A stretch of DNA of 64,000 nt from Firmicutes bacterium UBA6811 (GCA_002452295.1 DKEX01000096.1:10992-74991), one strand, 5' to 3'; positions 33,829 through 44,468 are shown, counted from the stretch's first letter. The notes: generated from the sequence alone by a model not told the origin. Program-made: numbers and translations.

Positions 33829-35223
33829 ATGCGCGAGATTCCCGTCGGGGGCGCAGCAAGCCGCCAGGCTGCCGCAAGGCGTGTCACGATCACGGAGACA
33901 GCGTTCCGCGACGCCCACCAGTCGCTCCTTGCGACCAGGATGAAGACCGACGACATGCTGGCGATAGCCGAGAAGGTCGATGAAGTCGGCTATTTCTCTC
34001 TGGAGGTGTGGGGCGGAGCGACATTCGACACGTGCCTGCGCTACCTCGATGAGGACCCTTGGGACCGGCTCCGGGCGCTGAAGGCGAGGATCAGGAAGAC
34101 GCCCCTTCAGATGCTGCTCCGGGGCCAGAATCTGGTGGGATACCACCACTACCCCGACGATGTGGTAGACGCGTTCGTCACGCATGCCGTCGAGTGTGGC
34201 ATAGACATCATGCGCATCTTCGACGCGCTCAATGACGTGCGAAACATGGAGAAGCCCATGGAGGCGGCGAAGAGGGAGGGGGCACGCGTGCAAGCGTGCG
34301 TCGTGTACACGCTGAGCCCCGTCCACGACATCGAGCATTATGTCACCACCTCGAAAACCCTCGAGAACATGGGCGCCGACTCCGTATGCATCAAGGACAT
34401 GGCCGGTCTCATCGCGCCGTACGCCGCGTATGACCTGGTCAGGCGGATGAAGGAGACGCTTTCGGTGCCGGTTCAGCTTCACAGCCACTACACCAGCGGG
34501 ATGGCGTCCATGGCTTACCTCAAGGCGATCGAGGCAGGCGTGGACTGCGTGGACACGGCCATCTCCGCGCTTGCCCTCGGCACGAGTCAGCCTCCGACCG
34601 AGACAATGGTGGCGGCACTGCGAGGCACGCCATACGACACCATGCTGGACCTCGGGGCGCTTGCGGAGATCAACGCCCACTTCGCCCGCATAAAGCCGAA
34701 TTACCAGAAGGTGGCCGCTCCCGTCATCGTCAACGCCGAGGCGCTTCGCTGGCAGATCCCCGGAGGCATGCTCTCGAACCTGCGCGCCCAGCTCTCGAGC
34801 CAGGGCATGCTGGACAAGCTCGACGCGGTGCTCGCCGAGGTGCCGAGGGTCCGCGAGGAGATGGGGTACCCGCCTCTCGTCACCCCGATGAGCCAGATAG
34901 TTGGCACGCAGGCGGTGCTCAACGTGGCGACGGGCGAGAGGTATGGCGTGAAGTCGCGCGAGATCAAGGATTACGTGCGAGGGCTTTATGGAAGGCCGCC
35001 CGCTCCCATCTCGGACGAGGTTCGGAAGATGGTCATCGGGGATGAGGAGGTCGTCACGATAAGACCCGCCGACCTCCTGGAGCCGGAACTCGAGAAAGCG
35101 CGCGAGGCGGTGAAGGACTACACCGAGAAGGACGAGGACGTGCTGACCTACATCATGTTCCCCGAGGTCGCGATGGATTTCTTCCGGAAGCGGGCGGGGA
35201 AGGGCGACGGGAGTCCCGTCTGA
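33829..35223 (+). CDS. oadA: Oxaloacetate/pyruvate carboxyltransferase subunit (OadA-type, no biotin domain)
   Basis: 464 aa TIM-barrel carboxyltransferase (5S type). E-T-A-F-R-D-A-H-Q-S-L-L-A-T-R at the start, the R-G-Q-N-L-V-G-Y segment, D-S-V-C-I-K-D-M-A-G with the Lys used for carbamylation, and the metal His pair in Q-L-H-S-H-Y-T-S-G-M. It lacks the C-terminal biotin domain of classical OadA; that domain is the separate 32062 gene. ATG 33829 has GAGGGGG 8 nt upstream. Oxaloacetate is the likely substrate; pyruvate or a methylmalonyl type is less likely. Confidence 0.92.
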   Translation: MREIPVGGAASRQAAARRVTITETAFRDAHQSLLATRMKTDDMLAIAEKVDEVGYFSLEVWGGATFDTCLRYLDEDPWDRLRALKARIRKTPLQMLLRGQNLVGYHHYPDDVVDAFVTHAVECGIDIMRIFDALNDVRNMEKPMEAAKREGARVQACVVYTLSPVHDIEHYVTTSKTLENMGADSVCIKDMAGLIAPYAAYDLVRRMKETLSVPVQLHSHYTSGMASMAYLKAIEAGVDCVDTAISALALGTSQPPTETMVAALRGTPYDTMLDLGALAEINAHFARIKPNYQKVAAPVIVNAEALRWQIPGGMLSNLRAQLSSQGMLDKLDAVLAEVPRVREEMGYPPLVTPMSQIVGTQAVLNVATGERYGVKSREIKDYVRGLYGRPPAPISDEVRKMVIGDEEVVTIRPADLLEPELEKAREAVKDYTEKDEDVLTYIMFPEVAMDFFRKRAGKGDGSPV

Positions 35224-35257
35224 TTGCCCAGGCGATCTCAGAGGGGAGCGAGTGCTA

Positions 35258-37069
35258 ATGTGGGAAATCGCCGGACGCCGACCTCTCCACGAGGTTAGCC
35301 GCGAGCTCGTGGCGACCGCCATGGGGCGGGAGCCTGCGGACGTGGTCATCCGCGGGGCGCATCTGGTGAACGTGAACACCGCCGAGATCCACGACGGCGT
35401 GGACGTCGCGGTGCGTCTCGGCCGGGTGGCTCTGGTTGGGGACGCATCGCGTTGCGTAGGCGATGGCACGCGCATCATCGAATCTGGCCAGTTCTACCTG
35501 GCCCCCGGGTTCATTGACGGGCACGTCCACGTCGAGAGCAGCATGGTCACTGTGGGCGAGTTCGCGAGGGCCGTCGTGCCCTGCGGCACCACGGCAATAT
35601 TCATGGACCCGCACGAGATCGCGAACGTGCTGGGCGTGGAGGGCGTTCGCCTCATGCTCGAGGAGGGGCGGGGCCTGCCGCTCAAGGTCTTCGCCACGAT
35701 GCCGTCGTGCGTTCCGGCAGCGCCCGGGTTCGAAGACGCTGGCGCCGCCATCGGGCCCGACGACATCCGGGAGGCTATGACATGGCCCGGGGTGGCGGGT
35801 CTCGGTGAGATGATGAACTTCCCGGGAGTGCTCGCTGGCGACGAGGCCGTCCACAGGGAGATCGAGGAGACCCTGAAGGCAGGCAAGGTCGTCACCGGAC
35901 ACTACTCCGTCCCGGACACGGGGCCAGACCTTTCGGCGTACGTGGCAGCGGGGGTCGCATCGGATCATGAGTCCACGCGCCCGGAGGATGCCCTTGCCAA
36001 GCTGCGCCTGGGCATGTACGCAAAGCTGCGCGAGGGATCGGCGTGGCGGGACATCAAGGCCACCATGAAGAGCTACACCGAGACCGCGATAGACCCCAGG
36101 CACATCGTGCTCGTGACAGACGATGCGCATCCAGACACCCTCATCTCCCTGGGGCACGTGAACCACGTGGTGAGGCGGGCCATAGAGGAGGGGGTGCCGC
36201 CGGTGCGGGCTATCCAGATGGCCACCATCAACGTGGCAGAGTGCTTCAGGATGAGCCAGGACATCGGCAGCATCGCGCCGGGCAGGGCGGCGGACATCCT
36301 TTTCATCCGAGATCTCGCAGACCCGCGCCCCGAGATGGTGATGGCCGACGGCAAGATCGCGGCCGAGGGCGGGCGAATGGCCGTCGATATCCCGGCATTC
36401 AGATACCCTGAGGCCGCGACGCGCTCCGTGCGCCTTGCCAGGCGCCTCGAGGCCGGGGACTTCCGCATCAAGGCCCCGGGCGGGGGCGGCGGGGCCGGGC
36501 GCGCCGCCCGCGTGCGGGTCATCGAGGTCATCGAGGGCAGCGCCGTAACAAGGCATGTGGAGATCGATCTTCCGGTTGATGATGCCGGCGAGGTGGGCGC
36601 GTCGCGCGAAAAGGACGTGGCGAAGGTCGCGGTCATAGAGCGCCACAGGGCGTCGAGGAGCATGGCCGTGGGCCTCGTGCGTGGTTTCGGGCTCGCGGAT
36701 GGGGCCGTCGCGTCCACGGTGGCCCACGACAGCCACAACCTCCTCGTGGTGGGCATGGACAGTCGCGACATGGCCGTGGCCGCCAACGCCCTTGCAGATG
36801 CGGGCGGCGGGATGGTGGCAGTGCGGGGCGGCGAGGTGCTCGCCATCCTGCCCCTGCCCATCGCGGGCCTTATGTCTGACGAGCCGGTGGAGAGGGTCAA
36901 GGCCGGGGTCGAGGACCTCGCTCGGGCCTGGAGGATGCTGGGCTGCACCATGGCCTCGCCTTTCATGACCATGGCGCTAGTTGCTCTGCCCGTAATCCCC
37001 GAGCTTCGCATTACCAACCGGGGGATCGTTGACGTGCTCCGGTTCAGGTTCGTGGACCTGTTCGTGTAG
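35258..37069 (+). CDS. ade: Adenine deaminase
   Basis: 603 aa; converts adenine to hypoxanthine. Amidohydrolase core with G-F-I-D-G-H-V-H-V-E-S-S-M, M-D-P-H-E-I-A-N-V-L-G, V-T-G-H-Y-S-V-P, and the metal Asp in V-T-D-D-A-H-P-D. C-terminal Ade domain with V-A-H-D-S-H-N-L. ATG 35258 (GAGGGGAG 9 nt upstream) is preferred to GTG 35252. A low-complexity G-G-G-G-A-G-R-A-A-R stretch sits between the domains. 34 nt after oadA, so possibly co-transcribed. Confidence 0.94.
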   Translation: MWEIAGRRPLHEVSRELVATAMGREPADVVIRGAHLVNVNTAEIHDGVDVAVRLGRVALVGDASRCVGDGTRIIESGQFYLAPGFIDGHVHVESSMVTVGEFARAVVPCGTTAIFMDPHEIANVLGVEGVRLMLEEGRGLPLKVFATMPSCVPAAPGFEDAGAAIGPDDIREAMTWPGVAGLGEMMNFPGVLAGDEAVHREIEETLKAGKVVTGHYSVPDTGPDLSAYVAAGVASDHESTRPEDALAKLRLGMYAKLREGSAWRDIKATMKSYTETAIDPRHIVLVTDDAHPDTLISLGHVNHVVRRAIEEGVPPVRAIQMATINVAECFRMSQDIGSIAPGRAADILFIRDLADPRPEMVMADGKIAAEGGRMAVDIPAFRYPEAATRSVRLARRLEAGDFRIKAPGGGGGAGRAARVRVIEVIEGSAVTRHVEIDLPVDDAGEVGASREKDVAKVAVIERHRASRSMAVGLVRGFGLADGAVASTVAHDSHNLLVVGMDSRDMAVAANALADAGGGMVAVRGGEVLAILPLPIAGLMSDEPVERVKAGVEDLARAWRMLGCTMASPFMTMALVALPVIPELRITNRGIVDVLRFRFVDLFV

Positions 37070-37178
37070 GGCGTGGCGCAGGGCGGGAAGGGAGACGGCC
37101 ATGCGCCACGAAAGAGCATCCAACCGGCCGGGATGACCGGTTTGAAATGAGCACCGGCAGGTGCGCGAGGTCGACGAA

Positions 37179-37206
37179 GCCAGGTGGTGAAAGGCCACCC
37201 GGCTTT
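37179..37206 (+). terminator. Hairpin after ade
   Basis: GCCAGGTGG pairs with CCACCCGGC (one mismatch) around TGAAAGG, then TTT. It lies between the convergent ade and Yip1-like genes. Confidence 0.5.
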
Positions 37207-37239
37207 CAACGCATCGTCTCTGTTCCGGAGGCTGCTCCC

Positions 37240-37935
37240 CTACTGCGGCATCTGGAACATCCCCGAGAACTGGCTGCCGAGGTGCACGCCGCCCGCTGAT
37301 ATGCCCACGATGATCAGCCAGAGCACCAGCGTTGCCACGAAGGACTTCGGCGGTTTGACGTTCCACAGCCTGGCGAGGGCTATGGTGCTCAGTGCTATAT
37401 AGATGAGGCCGAACACGTTTACGCTGTTCAGCACGACCCCGAGCGGCGTGGCCGCCTGTTCAGGAGAAAGGCCCATCCCGAGGCCAAGCGTGACCGCGTG
37501 CCCCGTGGTGACCATGGCGACGGCCGTGACGATGCCGGCGAGCACCTGCGTGACGTTAAGGTAACCTGAGACGGCCAGGCTCTGGAAGAACGTCGCTCTC
37601 GCGCCGAGGAGCGACCCCACGCCCATGAACACCAGGGCGCGAATGGGCCACCAGATGAACAGGCTGATAAGCGCCCCGATGACGCCGCTCGCCACTATAA
37701 CGGCGTGGGGAGGCATGGGGACTCCCGCCGGAGTTGTCTCCGGGAGGCTGCCGAGGGTTGAAAGGACGGTCACGACTGCGAGTGCCCCGCTGATGAGGAT
37801 GAAGATCACCGGCCCCGCGGCGTCAGGCTTGCGGACTATGTCGTCGAACGTGGCGCCAGGGTCGATGATCGCACCCGCCATGCGCGCGATAAGGCCTTTC
37901 CGGGGCTCGACACCACCATTTGTCATGTCAAACAT
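37240..37935 (-). CDS. Yip1-like membrane protein
   Basis: 231 aa, about five transmembrane helices. After a short cytoplasmic start comes G-A-I-I-D-P-G-A-T-F-D-D-I, the usual Yip1 entry, and A-L-V-F-M-G-V-G-S-L-L-G-A-R-A-T-F-F-Q-S-L-A-V-S-G-Y-type segments in mid-protein. Function unknown. Single gene, divergent from the MacAB-like operon. Confidence 0.75.
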   Translation of the reverse strand: MFDMTNGGVEPRKGLIARMAGAIIDPGATFDDIVRKPDAAGPVIFILISGALAVVTVLSTLGSLPETTPAGVPMPPHAVIVASGVIGALISLFIWWPIRALVFMGVGSLLGARATFFQSLAVSGYLNVTQVLAGIVTAVAMVTTGHAVTLGLGMGLSPEQAATPLGVVLNSVNVFGLIYIALSTIALARLWNVKPPKSFVATLVLWLIIVGISAGGVHLGSQFSGMFQMPQ

Positions 37936-38226
37936 CTCTCCCTTGCTTCCGGCTGGCCGATGTGCGGCCTACACTTGCAATGTATTCCTCGAAAGCCGAA
38001 CTCTTTCCTTCATGTTTGACGCTACCTGCCCCTCGCTTATTCGAACCATTTGCAGGCCTCAAGCCCGCGCCTGATAGCGGGCGTTAAGAGTCCTTTTCGA
38101 GGTCGCGGGGCAGGTGCGCAGGATGTGAGAGGTCAGGGGAGAAGACAACATCATGCGCGGCGAATAAGTTCGGAAGGGGCGTCGTCAAAACACAATGGGT
38201 AAACGGCGCTGGCCGAAGGGAGTGTC
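37936..38226. other. Divergent intergenic region
   Basis: 291 nt between two divergent transcription units. It contains a small inverted repeat (GCCCGC 38063-38068 with GCGGGC 38077-38082). No clear promoter was recognised for either side. Confidence 0.4.
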
Positions 38227-39687
38227 TTGAGGTTGTCAGGCAAGCGAAAAACGATCCTGGTTGTGGTGGGCCTCGTGGCGATCGTGGTTGCAACGATAGT
38301 TAGCAGCAAGATCGTGGGCGGGAGGAAGCCCAGCTACACAGTGGACACCGTCAAGGTGGAGCCCAGGGAGCTTCGGGTAACCGTGTCGGCGCCGGGCACG
38401 GTCGAGCCCATCTCCACAGTGGAAGCAAGGGCCCGGGTGACCGGGCGCGTGGCGGATGTCCTGGTGAAAGAGGGCGACGTGGTGAGAGAGAGGCAGGAGA
38501 TCGCCCGGCTCGACCAGTCGGATATCCTCGCCCGACTGCAGCAGGCGAAAGCGGCCGTGGCATCCGCCGAGGCGGACCTCGCACAGCTTGGTGGCCCGAC
38601 CTTCGGGGAAGCGGAGAAGCCCCTTGAAGAGCAGCAAGCCGAGGCGCAGCTTGCCGCCGCGAGGGCCCGGCTGGCCGAAACGAAGCGCGGGCCGTCCGAG
38701 GCCCAGGTGGCCCAGGCCCAGGCCCAGCTCACCCAGGCAGAGACCGCCCTTACGGATGCCGAGAGGAACCTCGAGGCGATGGAGGCCCTCTATAAGGAGG
38801 GGGCGGTGGCAAAGGCAGCGGTCGACGAGGCGAGGGCGAGGCTGACCAACGCGAGGGCAGGGCACGAATCGGCGAGAAAGCAGTATGAGACGCTGCTTGC
38901 ATCGCCCACCAGCGAGCAGGTGAAGATGGCCGAAGCCCAGGTGAGGGAGGCCGAGATCGCCCTCGCCATGGCGCGTGAGCGCGAAGTCTCGAAACACAAG
39001 GCCAGGCAGGCCGCAAGAGCCCGTCTCGAGCAGGCCAAGGGGAACCTGTCTCTCACCTGGGCCGAGCTTGCCGGCGCGTCCATCACCGCGCCTGCCGCTG
39101 GAACCGTGATAAGCGTGCCTGTCAAGAGGGGAGCCGTGGTGACCGACGGGATGCCGGTGGCGACCCTGGCGCGGCCAGGCGGCGTGAGGGTGAGGGCGCG
39201 TGTAGACGAGACCGACATCGTCGCGGTTGTTGCCGAGGGCCACCAGGTTACCTTCACCACGGATGCCATCGCCGGCACTGAGTTTACCGGCAAGGTCGCC
39301 GAGATCGCTCCCGCCGCGGTCGCCGACGGCACCATTCCCAGGTTTTCGGTGCTCATCGATGTGGACGGCGCCCCGGCACAGCTTCTGCCCGGGATGAGCG
39401 CCGATGTGGAGATCGTGACCTACGCGAACCCGAACGCCCTCATTGTCCCGCTCCAGGCGATCCTGGAGCGGGACGGGAAGAAGGTCGTGTTCGTGCTAGA
39501 CGCTGAAACCTCTACTGCGAAGACGGTCCAGGTAGCGATCGGCCGGGAGAGCCTCATGGATGCCGAGGTGCTGGAGGGGCTCAGGGCGGGCGATGAGGTG
39601 GTGGTCGGGGATGCGGCGGTCCTCAAGAAGCTGGAGGACAACGACCTCGTGAAGCGCAGCGAGCAGAAGAAGGGTGAGAAGAAGTGA
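38227..39687 (+). CDS. Efflux periplasmic adaptor-type protein (HlyD/MacA family)
   Basis: 486 aa. N-terminal membrane anchor ([14 protein letters not shown]), then a barrel-sandwich half ([12 protein letters not shown]), a long coiled coil of Ala/Gln/Glu/Arg (about 90-280) and the second half ([11 protein letters not shown]). It links a MacB-type permease to the outside. TTG starts at 38227 and 38233 are both possible; GGGAG is 4 or 10 nt away. Its stop overlaps the ATPase start (GTGA). Substrate unknown. Confidence 0.88.
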   Translation: MRLSGKRKTILVVVGLVAIVVATIVSSKIVGGRKPSYTVDTVKVEPRELRVTVSAPGTVEPISTVEARARVTGRVADVLVKEGDVVRERQEIARLDQSDILARLQQAKAAVASAEADLAQLGGPTFGEAEKPLEEQQAEAQLAAARARLAETKRGPSEAQVAQAQAQLTQAETALTDAERNLEAMEALYKEGAVAKAAVDEARARLTNARAGHESARKQYETLLASPTSEQVKMAEAQVREAEIALAMAREREVSKHKARQAARARLEQAKGNLSLTWAELAGASITAPAAGTVISVPVKRGAVVTDGMPVATLARPGGVRVRARVDETDIVAVVAEGHQVTFTTDAIAGTEFTGKVAEIAPAAVADGTIPRFSVLIDVDGAPAQLLPGMSADVEIVTYANPNALIVPLQAILERDGKKVVFVLDAETSTAKTVQVAIGRESLMDAEVLEGLRAGDEVVVGDAAVLKKLEDNDLVKRSEQKKGEKK

Positions 39688-40382
39688 TCGTCGTGCAGGA
39701 TGTCGAGAAGGTATACCGCACCGGCACGGTGGAGGTGGCTGCGCTGCGCGGGGTGTCCCTCGAGGTCAAGGCCGGCGAGTTCGTCTCCATCATGGGTCCG
39801 TCCGGCTCGGGAAAGTCCACGCTCATGAACATCCTGGGGTGTCTTGACAGGCCCACGCGCGGAACCTACCGCCTTGACGGAAGGCTCGTGAGCGACCTTT
39901 CCGACGATGAACTCGCCGAGGTCAGAAACAGGAAGATAGGCTTCGTGTTTCAGATCTTCAACCTGCTCCCCCGGGCGACAGCCCTCGATAACGTGGAACT
40001 GCCTCTGATATACGCGGGGGCTCCTCCTGCCGAGCGCAGGCGGAGGGCGCTGGAGGCGCTGGAGGCTGTGGGCCTCGGGGAACGGACCAGGCACAGGCCG
40101 AGCGAGCTCTCTGGTGGCCAGGCCCAGAGGGTGGCCATCGCGCGGGCGCTCGTCACTGCGCCCGCCATCATACTGGCGGACGAGCCCACCGGCAACCTCG
40201 ACAGCAAGGCCGGCGAGGAGATCATCCGCATGCTCGAGGGCCTGAACGAGCGGGGCATGACGATCGTGGTGGTCACCCACGACCCCGACATTGCGACGCA
40301 CACCGACCGCGTGATCCGGATAAGGGACGGCAGGGTCGCGGACGGCGACGGCGCCGGGGAAAGGGAGGGGGACGGAACTTGA
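39684..40382 (+). CDS. ABC transporter ATP-binding protein (MacB/LolD type)
   Basis: 232 aa. Walker [10 protein letters not shown] at about residues 38-46, Q-loop F-Q-I-F-N-L-L-P, signature [10 protein letters not shown], Walker [13 protein letters not shown], His in V-T-H-D-P. Typical of the FtsE/LolD/MacB class. The stop overlaps the permease start (TTGA). The last residues ([11 protein letters not shown]) are low-complexity. Confidence 0.94.
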   Translation: MIVVQDVEKVYRTGTVEVAALRGVSLEVKAGEFVSIMGPSGSGKSTLMNILGCLDRPTRGTYRLDGRLVSDLSDDELAEVRNRKIGFVFQIFNLLPRATALDNVELPLIYAGAPPAERRRRALEALEAVGLGERTRHRPSELSGGQAQRVAIARALVTAPAIILADEPTGNLDSKAGEEIIRMLEGLNERGMTIVVVTHDPDIATHTDRVIRIRDGRVADGDGAGEREGDGT

Positions 40383-41575
40383 GCCTCTATGAGTGCATCA
40401 GGCTGGCCCTTGGCAGCCTGCGCGCCAACAAGATGCGGTCGGCCCTGACCCTGCTCGGCATCGTCATCGGAATCGCCTCCGTGATCACGATGATGTCCAT
40501 GGGCGAGGGCGCAAGGAAGCTCGTGACAGGCGAGTTCGTGGGCATGGGCGCGAACCTCATATTCGTACAGCAGGACTACACCCGCCAGGACGTCATCTGG
40601 GGCCACATGAAGCCGCTCACGATCGAGGATGCCGACGCCATACGGAAAGCGTGCTCTGCCGTAACCGATGTCAGCGTCACCAAGGTGGGGCCGGCCACAG
40701 TGAAATACGGCACGACCCGTCAGAACGTCAACGCCACATTCACCGACGACGGCCTTTCTTCGACACAGGGCGGGACGATTGCAGAGGGAAGAACCCTCAG
40801 TGAAATTGATGTCAGAGCCCGCCGCCCTGTCGCCGTGCTCGGCGGAGGACTTGCCCGAAAGCTGTTCGATGGAGGAAGCGGCGTCGGCGAGAAGGTCAAG
40901 ATAAACGGGATCTCCTTCGTCGTGGTTGGTGTGATGAAGGAGCAGGGGAGAACGATCTTCCGGGACAATACCGCAGACATGTCGGTATACCTTCCGATAA
41001 GCCACGCCCGTCGAATGACCGGGAACGATGACGTTGCCGCGCTCACGGCCGAGGCCGTGGACGTGGCCCATGTCAGGCAGGCGACCGACCAGATCAATGC
41101 CGTCCTGGCGCGAAAGTACGGCGAAAACCCGCCGTTCATGGTCATCAGCAGCTCAACGATTCTGAAATCTGCAGAGACCGTCACGAGCATATTCACTGTA
41201 ATACTTGCCGGCATAGGCAGCATATCGCTGCTGGTCGGCGGCATAGGCGTGATGAACATCATGCTGGTGTCGGTGACCGAGAGAACACGCGAGATCGGCA
41301 TAAGGAAGGCGGTGGGAGGCAAGAGGGGAGACGTCCTGAGGCAATTCATCGTCGAGGCCGTGGCGCTGTGCCTTGTGGGAGGGGCCGTCGGCACTCTCCT
41401 CGGAAGCGGCGGCGCCGCGCTCGTGGCGAAGCTGGCGAAATGGCCGACCTACGTGTCGCCGCTGGCGGTGTTCGTGGCGTTCTCCTCTGCGACCGTCGTG
41501 GGGGTGGTCTTCGGGGTGTACCCCGCCTACAAGGCCGCGAATCTCGACCCCATCGAGGCCCTTCGATATGAATAG
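40379..41575 (+). CDS. MacB/FtsX-type ABC transporter permease
   Basis: 398 aa. First transmembrane helix after [18 protein letters not shown], a large extracytoplasmic MacB domain (about 45-270), then three helices with [13 protein letters not shown] and [11 protein letters not shown]. Together with the two preceding genes it forms a complete export unit. Confidence 0.93.
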   Translation: MSLYECIRLALGSLRANKMRSALTLLGIVIGIASVITMMSMGEGARKLVTGEFVGMGANLIFVQQDYTRQDVIWGHMKPLTIEDADAIRKACSAVTDVSVTKVGPATVKYGTTRQNVNATFTDDGLSSTQGGTIAEGRTLSEIDVRARRPVAVLGGGLARKLFDGGSGVGEKVKINGISFVVVGVMKEQGRTIFRDNTADMSVYLPISHARRMTGNDDVAALTAEAVDVAHVRQATDQINAVLARKYGENPPFMVISSSTILKSAETVTSIFTVILAGIGSISLLVGGIGVMNIMLVSVTERTREIGIRKAVGGKRGDVLRQFIVEAVALCLVGGAVGTLLGSGGAALVAKLAKWPTYVSPLAVFVAFSSATVVGVVFGVYPAYKAANLDPIEALRYE

Positions 41576-41689
41576 AAACCAACGGAGGTTCCTGTAACCA
41601 GTCGCAGGTTTTGGAGATTCGGCGCCCGACGTGTCGGTCGATTGTTTCGGGGCGGGTACAATTTCCGTCAGGTTCTCCCCATGCCCCTG

Positions 41690-41698
41690 TGGTATCAT
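41690..41698 (+). promoter_or_regulatory. Extended -10 element upstream of spoIIE
   Basis: TGGTATCAT: TGn plus TATCAT (41693-41698), 50 nt before the spoIIE start. The -35 region is weak. A TGTCGGT at 41632 is only a poor match to a Spo0A box. Confidence 0.5.
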
Positions 41699-41747
41699 CC
41701 TCGCGGGATAGCCGCAGGCGGTGACACGCGAAAAGGGGGAACGGCGA

Positions 41748-44396
41748 ATGGCGAAACGCACCATGCACCGGGCTTTCGGCGATACCATGAACCTGGGAGG
41801 CACACGCGAAAGGGCGGCCACTGGTCCCGGCTCGGATGAGCCCGTGGTACGCAGGATGCACGTCTCAAGGGGCCGGACGCGTAACCGGCGATCCCTGCCC
41901 TTACGGGGTGGCGGCGGGAGCGGAGCCGGTGGGGGCAGGCGAGCCTGCGCCTCCTGGTCTGGAGCTGTCTCGCCCGAGTCTGTCATCTCCAGCGTCGTCG
42001 GGTTTCTTCTCGGCAGGGCGACCTTGCTGGGTGCAGCTTCGCCGTTTGGCATCGCCTACCTTGCGAAGGTGGCTTCATCGAGGAGCGACGCAGTGCTTCT
42101 GACGGCCGCCGGGGTCTTTCTGGGCATGGCAGGGCCGGTCCTGAACACGCGTACGATCTGGCCGGCGCTCCCGGTGGTCCTCATCGCCGCCGCATGCCAC
42201 GCCATGTCAGAACGGATCAAGGCAAGGCCTATCCTTCTGCCTGCCGTCGTCTTCTCGCTCGGGTTTGTGGTTCCCGCGGCCGTAAAGGCCCTCATGCACG
42301 TGTCAGCGTTTTCGCTCCCGGTAGCTGCCCTGGAAGCCGTCATCGGCACGCTCGTCGCAGCCATGCTCGCCTGGGGTGGCGCCCACCAGGGGAGCCCGGC
42401 ATTTCCCCGACAAGACGCCGTCGGCCTGGAGGAGATCGCCTCCTTCGGCCTGCTCTGCGCCGGGATGACCATGGGCCTCGCGGGGATCGAGTTTCGCGGG
42501 GTGCCTGCTGGCGCGGTGGCGGCCGGCCTTGCGACCATCGCCATGGCGTTTGCGGGGGGCGGCGCCCCGGGGGCAGTGTGCGGGGCATTGATGGGCCTCT
42601 CGTGCGCCGTGTCCGGGCAGGGACCGACCCCCATCGTGGGGGCGTACGCCATAGGAGGGTTTGCCGCGGGGGCGCTCCGCCATTACGGCAAGATCGCCGC
42701 CGCAGCGGGGTTCTTCGCCGGAGCCGGGCTTCTGGTGTTCCAGGTGGCGACGGGCGCCGAGGTGCCTGCGTTCATGGGGCAGATCGCCACGTCGGGCGTC
42801 GCGTTCATGTTCATTCCCCGCAAGTACCTGTACAGGGTGAGGAGGCTGCTTCCGTCGATCCCCAACAGGCCGGCGGACGGAGATGCCCACGCCCGGCGGG
42901 TGCAGGAACTCCTCTCGAGGAAGCTCCGCGACTTCTCGAAGGTCTTTGATGAGCTGTCCTCGATGCTAAGGCAGGCTCCCTACGACCCCGAACTTGCGGA
43001 GCGGGCCGATGTGGCGTACATCCTTCACCGGGTGGCGTCGTCATCGTGCAGTCGTTGCCGGTCATACCTCTTCTGCTGGCAGGACGCTTTCCACAGGACG
43101 TTCCGCGATGTGCTGAACCTGGTCGCCCTGGCCGAGATCAAAGGGACCGTGGACCCGTCCGAGGTCAAGGGGCAGTTGCGACGGCGGTGCATCGATATTC
43201 CGGGGCTGGTTGCGGCGGTGAACGGCACCACGGGCGGCTACCGTCAGAACCTGACGTATTCGAAGCGGCTCGCGGAGGGCCGCCAGATGCTGTCAGGGCA
43301 GTTGCAGGGGGTCTCCACCATCCTTCAGGGGCTCGGCGAGGACGTCTGGCAGAGCGTCGAGTTCGAGACATGCTCCGAGGAGAAGATCGCGAGGGAGCTT
43401 TCACGCTTTGGTCTCGGGGTCCCCGAGGTGAGCGTGGTGGCCGGGAACAGGGGCCGGCTGGATGTGACGATCAAGAAGGGCGCATGCTGCGGCGATGAGG
43501 AGTGCCGGAAGGCCATCGCCCCGCTTGTGTCGCGGCTTCTCGGCCGCGACATGGAGGCGTCGAGAGTTCGGTGCGGGGCCAGGGGCGGATTTCCCACGTG
43601 CGAGGTGCTTCTCTCGCAATCGCGGGTCTATGGCGTGGCCACAGCCGTGAGCGTGCTCGCAAGGGACGGCGGGGCCGTGTCCGGGGACACGCACTCGGTG
43701 CTCGAGCTCGCTGACGGCAGGATGGTGTTCGTGCTCAGCGACGGTATGGGCGCAGGCGAGACCGCCGCCGTCGAAAGCTCCACGGCGGTCAGCATGCTCG
43801 AGAGGCTCCTCGAGGCGGGGTTCGACGACGAGTTCGCCGTAAAGACCGTGAACCTCATCCTGCTCCTCCGGTCTCCAGGCGAAACCTTCGCCACGCTGGA
43901 CGTGGTCACGGTGGACCTTGGCACGGGCAACGCCCAGTTCATAAAGGTCGGCTCGCCTCCAAGCTTCATAAGGACCAGCAAGGGTGTGAAGGTGATCGAA
44001 TCGGCAACGCTACCCGCCGGGATCTTCGATGTAATAGAGGTGGAGAAGACCCACATGAAACTCGGCGACGGTGATGTCCTCGTGATGGTGAGCGACGGCG
44101 TGCTGAACTCCGTGGAGCACCCGCAGGGAAGGGAGGAGTGGCTCCGACTGGCGCTCTCGCGCCTGTCGTCGGAGCAACCCGACGAGATCGCCCGCCTTAT
44201 CCTCGATAGATCCCGGCAGTATGGTAAGGGCCGGCCGGCCGACGACATGACGGTGCTGGTTGGCCGCGTGTACCGCCGTTTCGCTGAGAGAAGGGCTCGG
44301 CGCAATTCCGGCTCCCCGGACCGTGCGGCCCGATGGGTCGCGGGAGGGGCACCCCAGGGCGGCCGGGTCGTCGTTCCGGTGAAGGTGAAGGCATAG
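41748..44396 (+). CDS. spoIIE: Stage II sporulation protein E
   Basis: 882 aa. An N-terminal basic, Gly/Arg-rich cytoplasmic stretch, about ten membrane helices (about 70-350), a central regulatory domain, and a C-terminal PP2C-type phosphatase with L-S-D-G-M-G-A-G-E-T-A, V-D-L-G-T-G-N-A-Q-F-I-K-V-G, and M-V-S-D-G-V-L-N-S and D-D-M-T-V-L-V. SpoIIE dephosphorylates SpoIIAA to activate sigma-F. It is slightly longer than Bacillus SpoIIE. ATG 41748 has AAAGGGGGA 7 nt upstream. Its presence is the main evidence for a spore-former. Confidence 0.94.
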   Translation: MAKRTMHRAFGDTMNLGGTRERAATGPGSDEPVVRRMHVSRGRTRNRRSLPLRGGGGSGAGGGRRACASWSGAVSPESVISSVVGFLLGRATLLGAASPFGIAYLAKVASSRSDAVLLTAAGVFLGMAGPVLNTRTIWPALPVVLIAAACHAMSERIKARPILLPAVVFSLGFVVPAAVKALMHVSAFSLPVAALEAVIGTLVAAMLAWGGAHQGSPAFPRQDAVGLEEIASFGLLCAGMTMGLAGIEFRGVPAGAVAAGLATIAMAFAGGGAPGAVCGALMGLSCAVSGQGPTPIVGAYAIGGFAAGALRHYGKIAAAAGFFAGAGLLVFQVATGAEVPAFMGQIATSGVAFMFIPRKYLYRVRRLLPSIPNRPADGDAHARRVQELLSRKLRDFSKVFDELSSMLRQAPYDPELAERADVAYILHRVASSSCSRCRSYLFCWQDAFHRTFRDVLNLVALAEIKGTVDPSEVKGQLRRRCIDIPGLVAAVNGTTGGYRQNLTYSKRLAEGRQMLSGQLQGVSTILQGLGEDVWQSVEFETCSEEKIARELSRFGLGVPEVSVVAGNRGRLDVTIKKGACCGDEECRKAIAPLVSRLLGRDMEASRVRCGARGGFPTCEVLLSQSRVYGVATAVSVLARDGGAVSGDTHSVLELADGRMVFVLSDGMGAGETAAVESSTAVSMLERLLEAGFDDEFAVKTVNLILLLRSPGETFATLDVVTVDLGTGNAQFIKVGSPPSFIRTSKGVKVIESATLPAGIFDVIEVEKTHMKLGDGDVLVMVSDGVLNSVEHPQGREEWLRLALSRLSSEQPDEIARLILDRSRQYGKGRPADDMTVLVGRVYRRFAERRARRNSGSPDRAARWVAGGAPQGGRVVVPVKVKA

Positions 44397-44408
44397 CTGC
44401 CGTGGATA

Positions 44409-44417
44409 TGGTATAAT
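44409..44417 (+). promoter_or_regulatory. Extended -10 promoter of tilS
   Basis: TGGTATAAT, identical to the element at 3345. 52 nt before the tilS start codon. Confidence 0.65.
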
Positions 44418-44468
44418 CGCCCTGAGAGGAGCGTGCCCGGCTAGCCGGCAGATCTGGGTGGCATCGCA

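Noticed and set aside
35221..35257. Purine riboswitch before adenine deaminase
   Set aside because: The gap from oadA is only 34 nt, too short for an aptamer.
37923..38023. Inverted ATGTCAAACAT / CATGTTTGAC pair as an operator
   Set aside because: One copy covers the Yip1 start codon and the pair is 90 bp apart; likely chance.
41625..41640. Spo0A box upstream of spoIIE
   Set aside because: TGTCGGT matches TGTCGAA poorly and there is only one copy.
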